The notes beneath the pieces were generated by a model, which saw only the letters and a list, made by a program, of their open reading frames with translations, made no database searches and was not told the origin of the DNA. From positions 1,533,001 through 1,597,000 of the forward strand of contig OZ025878.1 in NCBI GenBank assembly GCA_964019415.1: 64,000 nucleotides of DNA, given 5' to 3'. The position numbers and the translations under genes were made by a program. The DNA comes from Ianthella basta. Its lineage: Eukaryota; Porifera; Demospongiae; Verongiida; Ianthellidae. Below, in pieces: positions 45,497 to 64,000 of the stretch; within the stretch, counting starts at the first letter, position 1; every line of letters begins with the position of its first letter.

Positions 45497-47692
45497 AGAT
45501 GATGCTAGTCAGAATGACAGTACCCTAGAAGCTCTTAGATGGAAGCACCCCGCACCACACCCTGACTCCCAAATGCCACCTCCTCTTGAGGAATTCAGCC
45601 ACTGCCCCACTGTGTCAGAGGAGGAAGTTGCCCTAGCGATCCGTTCTTTCCCGAATGGCTCTGCAGGGAGGCCAGATGGCGTAATTCCACAACACCTCAA
45701 GGACATGACCGGAGCCTGTGCAGAGAGTGGGGGTCCAGTGTTACTGTCAGCACTCACTGCCCTGGTCAACATCATTCTCCAAGGCAAGGTTCCAAGGACA
45801 GTCCAGCCGCTTTTCTTCGGCGCCAACCTTACAGCCCTCACAAAGAAGGATGGAGAGGTGAGACCTATCGCAGTTGGTTGCACCCTCCGTCGGCTTGCAG
45901 CAAAGTTAGCAGGGAGGTGTGTCATGGATGCCATGGGAGAGCTTTTGGCCCCACGTCAGTTGGGGTATGGCACCAAACTAGGCTGCGAGGCTGCAGTTCA
46001 TGCAACCCGCCTCTACTTGAGTAACCTTCAGCCTGGCCAAGTCATCCTCAAGCTGGACTTCCAGAATGCTTTTAACTACATCCGCTGTGGCAAGATGATA
46101 CAGGCTGTGAGCATTCTGGCTCCAGAGTTTGCCCCTTTTGTCCATGCCTCTTACAGTGAACCTTCCTCACTTTTCTGAATTTTGCTTTTTCTACCTTGAC
46201 GATGGGACCCTGGGTGGAGATGCTGAACAAGCCCTTCAGGACCTGCGTTTGGTGGAGCAAGGTGCAGGAGAGCTAGGTCTCTCCTTGAACCACACAAAGT
46301 CTGAGGTCATCAGTAAAGACCCTGCTGCCACAGGTACCTTACTTGCTGCAGCTCCCAACCTCCAGGTGACTGACCCAGACTCTGCCATCCTCCTGGGTTC
46401 CCCCCTTGGCGGATTGACAGCATCAATGAGTCCATCCGTGACAAGGTGGAATGCCTGAGAATCTTGGGTAACAGACTCGAGCATCTTCACACTCAAGACT
46501 CCCTCCTCCTCCTCCGCCACTCCCTAGCAATCCCGAGACTGTCATACATCCTCCGAACCTCTCCTTGTTTCCTTTCTCCAGAGCTCCGAGTTTATGATGA
46601 TCTGCTGAAGTCCATCACTAGTAGCATCACCAACAACTCTCTCCAGGGCTCAGTCACAACATGGCCCCAGGCCTCCCTCCCAGTCAAGAATGGTGGACTG
46701 GGCATCAGGAGTGCAGTCCAGCTTGCGCCCTCTGCCTTTCTGGCATCTGCTGCTGGCTCCTCCACCCTGGTTGCCCAGATTATCCCCAGGCACTTGCAGA
46801 AGTTCCCAATCGTTGCCAGGGAGGAGGCATTCAGTTGCTGGTCACAAGGACACAACAACCCTCCCCCAACCGACTCAGTATCCCACCGCCAGAGAGAATG
46901 GGACTCCCCAAGAGTTAAAGCCTCAGCCCAAGCCCTACTTGAGGATGCCCCAGATGCAAGATCCCGTGCCCGCCTCCTAGCTGCCAGCAGAACGGAGTCT
47001 GGTGCCTGGCTGAACGCACTCCCAGTATCAACCCTGGGGCTACGCTTGGATGACGAGACAACGCGTGTGGCTGTGGGCCTCAGACTCGGCACACCTCTCT
47101 GCCGTCCACATGAATGCAGTAATTGTGGAACCATGGTGGATGACCTGGCCACCCACGGCCTCAGCTGCCGTTTCAGTGAAGGCCGACATCCCCGCCATGC
47201 AGCTGTCAACTGCATTATTCAGAAGGCTTTGACTTCAGCCAGGGTACCTTCCAGGTTGGAACCATCGGGGCTGTACAGGTCTGATGGGAAGTGCCCTGAT
47301 GGTTGCACCATCCTGCCATGGAAGGCAGGGAAGGTGTTAGTATGGGATGCCACATGCCCGGACACTTACGCGCCCTCCCACATCTCCGCTGCAGCCAGAG
47401 GAGCAGGTGCAGTGGCTGCACAAGCCGAGCACTTGAAGATTTCAAAGTATGCTCACCTTGAATCGAGCCACCTTTTCGTGCCAATTGCAGTGGAGACATC
47501 AGGCGTGCTGGGCTAAGCAGCACACTGGACTTTGTGAGCAACCTAGGACAGCGTCTCCATCAGGTGACCGGAGAAGCTAGAAGCAAGGAGTACCTCCTGC
47601 AGAAGCTCTCCATAGCTATCCAGCGGGGGAATATGGCAGCAGTGCTTGGGACTGCTGAGAGAGATAGAGAACAGGATCCCTTCTGGGATTAA
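45497..47692 (+). pseudogene. Reverse transcriptase polyprotein of a second RLE-type non-LTR element
   Basis: 5'-truncated, starting LADDASQNDSTLEAL. The RT part (45573-46178) shows EEEVALAIRSFPNGSAGRPDG, RPIAVGCTLRRLAAK and motif A ILKLDFQNAFNYI. Motif B (QGDPLGP region) is missing: the frame jumps from SEPSSLF to FCFFYLDDGTLGGD (motif C) with a deletion and a stop. The C-terminal part (46446-47516) holds a zinc block (CSNCGTMVDDLATHGLSC, then RHAAVN). It continues with KCPDGCTILPWKAGKVLVWDATCPDTYA, resembling the R/K-PD...D restriction-like endonuclease. A last frameshift at ~47512 continues to the stop at 47692. Different family from the copies at 6-14 kb. Inactive. Confidence 0.85.
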
Positions 47693-48554
47693 CCTATTGC
47701 ATGTGCATGTTCAATGACTTCAAATACGTACTTAAGAATTGTAATCTCTGTTTATCTCCATTTTCCTTCTTTGTGTGCTCATATTAAAAAAAGGAATTCT
47801 CATAAATCAAAAAACCTGATAAATCAAACTCACTTTGTGCTCCCCACAGATTTGAATTAGGTGAACTACACTGTACATGCTGAGTGCAAAGCCCAAAGAT
47901 GCATATATTTGATGAACTCGAATCTGAATTGTATGAACAGATTGTACCATAGCGTCAAGCAAAGAGATTCATTCATCAAATGGCAACTGTATGAAAATTA
48001 ATTTGAACATCAGGTAGCTAATAGCGCTCAATACCTAAGAGCTGTTATCCTTCACAACAACTTCATTTCCTTACCAACGAGTAAAAAAACAGAATAGACA
48101 GAATGGACACGCTGTACAGTGTGAGCAACAGATGAGGCTGGGTAAAATAGTTGCTGTGAAAAGCATAGCCAAACAAATGCATTTATTGATGCCATAAAAT
48201 ACAAATCTAAGAATGTGCCCAATAAAAGTGGCTGCAAAATCGTAAACCTATTAACTATACGTTCTTCTAAGGTGCTCCTTGATTTAGTGAGACCATCGTG
48301 CCTTACTGTAGGACTCACCAGGGCTGCATGGGAACTGCTCACAAAGATGCTATATAAGGGAAGTATTCATTAGATCAACACAGGCATCTCCAGAGAGCAC
48401 TGTATACATGCAGCCTCTACAAACCAACACATTGGTCAAAACATGTGATTGACGTTGCTCTATTACACGGTGGTTATGAAAGTAACCTTGAACAGTAATT
48501 GGTTATTTGCTTGGTTTCTGATACTGTAAAGGTTCATTGCTGCAGAATAAGTTG
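47693..48554. other. Non-coding 3' flank of the retrotransposon
   Basis: AT-rich, no supported gene. The - frame at 48052-48342 has no domain. Confidence 0.4.
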
Positions 48555-48838
48555 ATGAGAAAGCAGATATTGGGGCAGGTCACAGCAGGGAATCATTAAT
48601 ACAATCCAAGATGTTTCAATCTGGAGATCTTCATCAGTTGTACAAAACGTAAAGAGGTCGCAACTTATATAGGGCAGCTATAGGCGGGAAAGTGGAGACA
48701 GGGTGACATCAGTCCAGACCCCAATAAGTCACGACCCCTTTAAGTTTTGTACAACTGATGAAGATCTCCGGCTTGAAATGTCTTGTATTGTATTAATGAT
48801 TCCCTGCTGTGACCTGCTCCAATATCTGCTTTCTCATT
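48555..48838. mobile_element. 284-bp palindromic MITE
   Basis: ATGAGAAAGCAGATATTGG at 48555 and its inverse ending 48838. The arms pair for about 95 bp with few differences (through CAGCAGGGAATCATTAATAC and CATCAGTTGTACAAAAC). The loop includes GACATCAGTCCAGACCCC. Confidence 0.85.
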
Positions 48839-48951
48839 GCTTGGTTTCTGCCATTTTGAACTAATTAGGCACATGCATGGCCCTATCCTATTGCACAGGA
48901 AGTAATGATCATTACAGTTTACACTAGTGTATAAAGATTCTTTTAGAATTA

Positions 48952-49225
48952 GAAGGGATTTAGGAATGGTCAGTAGAAATAAGCACAGAACAAGTATCAG
49001 TAACTCTACACCATGATAAACCACATTTCCGTGAGGTTCACTCCTCATTCCAAAATTTCTTATAACTGCATGGATCCAAATGTCTAGCTAGCTAGTCCTG
49101 TGTAGTTACAAGGAAATTAAGAATACAGAGCAAACTTCACAGAAATGTGGTATATCATGGTGTTGAGTTACTATTGCTTGTTTCTATGGTTTTTCTGTTG
49201 GCCTTCCTAAATCCCTTTTAATCCA
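48952..49225. repeat. ~95-bp inverted repeat
   Basis: GGGATTTAGGAATGG...CACCATGATAAACCACATTTCCGTGA (48957-49036) is inverted at 49130-49222. The outer part (CCTAAATCCCTTT) recurs at 51041-51053, linking it to the direct duplication around the (GT)n tract. Confidence 0.7.
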
Positions 49226-50657
49226 AAGGAATTATACTCTATTTTGTACAGTTTTGCACAATACTCTAAGGACTATTGGCTATACATCAGATTAACACTT
49301 GCACTGACTTAGACCCCTTCCTTGAAGTAGGTGAAAATTGTGCAGATTATCTAGCACAGTTATGCCCCTCTAGATGAACCGGGTACCGTGTTACTGTGAT
49401 GGTTTGCCAGTGCAATAACTTGGCAGCATTGGGGTATCTGAATAACATGGTGGAAGACAAACTTCCTACCTGCTCCGGCGCTGTACTTATGGGATTGCCA
49501 ACGGCACTCAGATCCTAGTCCTTCACTTCCATATGTGAGTCCTTGTACATGACTGGGGTCTGTAGGTGCCCGGTATCGTGCGCTAGAAGAACAAATTCAG
49601 TGAGAAGAAGAAGAATGAAAAGAATGTAAAAAGACAAAATGGGGCATGAGTAGCCTATGTTGCTTTTCGCTCATGTGTACTCCAGGCTGGCTGTGGATGC
49701 ACTGCCCTTTTCAATACATCAGAAGAAGCCTATCCATGGCCTTCAATTGTTCCTCACCTCCATCATTTGGCTAGTTTTGTCAAAGGGCGCTATACATTCA
49801 GATAGGAGTAGTCATTTTTATTGGACACATTCCTAAATAGCTCATGACATCTGATGAATATAGCAAACCGCAATAGAAACGAAGGGGTAGAACCCTTACA
49901 GGACCACAACTGTACACCATGCTTTATTTATGGCCTTGTTTATGGTTGGCGTAATATCCAGTGACTTACCGTAAATATTCTAAAAATTCATGAACTATTT
50001 TTCCATTACAAATCTAACCTTTTGAAATTTAGGAGGCAATATCATCTTTGCTGTCTTCTTGTGAAAATTAGAGCCTTCTTGCAAAATTGGAGCGTTCTCT
50101 GCCGCCATTTTTAGGAAGGCTCTGTATAGAAAATGGCCACTGCTGGCGCTTTCTTTGTCACAGTATTGTGTGTTATTCGCGGATATCATGTGTGAAACCC
50201 TAGTATTGGAGAAGCGTTCATGTTCATCAAGCATGGAGGTGAAATTAATGGCGAGAAAACCTTGCCCTTGCCAAAATTAGAGGTTTTCCCGAACTTTAGA
50301 GACAGCCAATAAATCGAACTTTTAGAGCAGGTCAAGGCAAGATCGCTGGAAGTTTGCAAACTTCAGATTTTTTTAGAATATTTACAGTACCTAACTTCAA
50401 CATAATTATGTATACATACATCCACTTAATTGGTACCCCAAATCATGAGTAAAGCGTTACGTATACAGTTCATTTCTGCCTCCATATACAAGTCGCCACC
50501 ATTTTCGCATTATAAGTGATACTATTCTTAACTCATGAGTTGAGATGATGACTTTGGTCTGGCTTGGTTTTGCAATTTGGTGTGAAAGTGCCAAAACAGT
50601 TTCTGACCACTTTGAAATCAATATGGAATACCTGTGTAAGCACCCCATAAATATGGT

Positions 50658-50941
<284 letters not shown>

Positions 50942-50971
50942 TAATTAGCTTTACGTTAACAGTTGGGCAAG

Positions 50972-51031
50972 TAGTTCGAGTTCAAGGGTGCCCCACCATC
51001 CCACAAGTTTTCTAACTCAAAATACTTGTTT
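50972..51031. repeat. Small CAAGTA palindrome (copy 3)
   Basis: CAAGTAGTTCGAGTT at 50972 pairs with AACTCAAAATACTTG ending about 51030. Same family as 24402 and 40064. Confidence 0.65.
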
Positions 51032-51516
51032 TGCTGGCCATTCCTAAATCCCTTTAAATTTTAAATGAAAATTTTTATTACACTAGTTTGTGTACTTTTG
51101 CATGTCCAAAGGACTGTGACTACATTAGATTAATACCTGTGCTGACTAATACCCCTTTCTTGATCTTAGACGAAGATGGTGCAGAACACAAAGTACAGAT
51201 TGCCACTCTTAAATTGGTTGCCTCGTTAGCGTAACGTACGTTTATGTATTACTGTATGCGGACACAACAAAATAGTGCATTAGTACGAAATAAGTGCATA
51301 GTACCTAACACATTGGAAAGACAAACTTTGTACTCGCTTCAGCACTGTACTAATTGGACTGCCACCAGTGCTCAGATCCTAGTCCTTCACGTTCGTACGT
51401 GAGTCCTTATGCATGACCTCGGTCCCTAGGTGCCGTGTGTTTCCTGACCCACGGTTATGACATTCTCCAACTCTTTGCATGTCAATGATGTAGTGCTGTT
51501 TCTCATCTATTTGCAG

Positions 51517-58945
<7,429 letters not shown>

Positions 58946-59470
58946 TCAACCCTGGATACAACAGTACAACTACACGTACCTATGACTGTTCCCATGTCAC
59001 TGCATGACTGTAGAACTGAATTGTTTTATAAAGTAGAAAGATTATAGTTACAATAATTTAAATTGTTTTGTACCGAAAGATTACTGTTACAGTAAATCTT
59101 AGATAAATTGTGTGTAGTTTTATTTGTGTGTGTTTTTCATGTGATGCCTTGCTTTAACTTTGTATACAGTTTATTTGCATGCTGTAGAGGATCACGATCA
59201 GTACATGTTAGAAGTCATACATTGTATGTAGTTTCATGATAAATAGTGGTATATGCAATTAAGTGCGCACTTGCATGCATGTTGTGCGTTAAATTGTGTG
59301 CATATATTATAGCTACTGGGGAATCCCCTATATAGCTATGCTACTTGGGAAAATGGTGGACCGTGTGGGGCCATGGCCATCTCCCTTAAACTTGAGTGCA
59401 TGTAAAGTTCCCCGGCCCTGGGGTTGTTCAGTTCCTTGGAGTGTATACTTTAATTGAGCACGCTTATCAG

Positions 59471-63639
<4,169 letters not shown>

Positions 63640-63869
63640 GTCAGCCTTCTCCTTGAACGTTCATCCATTGCTCATTCTAATATTATGTAGTCTTGTCAGT
63701 CAACTTCCAATTACTGACCCATTGTCAATGCACTCACCAATATCTGTTTTTGCCTTAAGCTCAGTCTCTTCTGTCTCATAGTAGCTGTTTTGACTTCTGT
63801 CACTATTATCACTGCTGTTCACCGTACCTTTGTCACTAACAGCACCCGTGTCTGTACCAATATCAACCC

Positions 63870-64000
63870 CCATGTCGCCGATGTCACCATGACCTATATG
63901 TCACTTTTGTCCCTGGTGTCATCATGATGACCACAATGTCACTGTTGTCACTAATGTCACTAATGTCACCACTGTTGTCACTGATGTCACTAATGTCATC
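63870..64000. repeat. Degenerate TGTCAC(T/C)AATG/GTTG tandem repeat
   Basis: ATGTCACTAATGTCACC-type 9-12 bp units run from about 63870 to the window end, in the intron after the last visible C2CD5-like exon. Confidence 0.75.

Overview
The window looks like a piece of a repeat-rich early-branching metazoan genome, most likely a sponge (inference). Reasons: spliced genes with GT-AG introns; a Roc-COR protein with a C-terminal death-fold (CARD-like) exon; a TKL/LRRK-like kinase with a divergent catalytic loop; Helitron, P-like, Tc1-like and RLE-type non-LTR elements; and abundant (CA)n tracts. Only three host genes are supported: a protein kinase (18185-19195), a Roc-COR-CARD gene (51517-58945) and the C-terminal half of a C2CD5-like gene (59471 to beyond 63639), all on the + strand.

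Layout. 1-2405: an autonomous-type Helitron (Rep, - strand) running off the left edge, with a ~758-bp non-autonomous Helitron abutting its 5' end (2406-3163). 3466-4439: a TIR element. 4665-18119: a 13.45-kb transposon with 58-bp TIRs (TAG...CTA) and a near-perfect 9-bp target duplication, ending 66 bp before the kinase start codon. It holds a Cys-rich first exon, a RecQ-like helicase remnant, an unrecognised transposon ORF, a P-like transposase C-terminus and nested elements. One of those nested elements is a 1.34-kb TIR element split by a full-length 3.35-kb non-LTR retrotransposon with an 11-bp target duplication. 19520-20204: another TAG...CTA element with a 9-bp duplication. 24165-40063: one Tc1-like transposase gene split at a single codon by 15.3 kb of foldback units built on a TGTAACTTGCACTG minisatellite. 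41205-45225: a further foldback unit, a TIR element with a 22-bp minisatellite, and microsatellites. 45497-47692: a dead non-LTR retrotransposon. 47700-51500: inverted and direct repeats and a (GT)n tract. 51517-58945: the Roc-COR-CARD gene, whose large intron carries an antisense TAG...CTA element with a RecQ first exon. 59471-64000: C2CD5-like exons, with an internal tandem duplication of two exons.

The most interesting signal is a proposed family of DNA transposons. Four elements share TAG...CTA ends, hairpins inside each TIR and 9-bp target duplications. Two of them, plus a third fragment inside the 13.45-kb member, carry the start of a RecQ-like helicase. The likeliest reading is that these are deletion derivatives of a helicase-encoding DNA transposon.

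All protein assignments are by eye from conserved motifs. No database search was possible.
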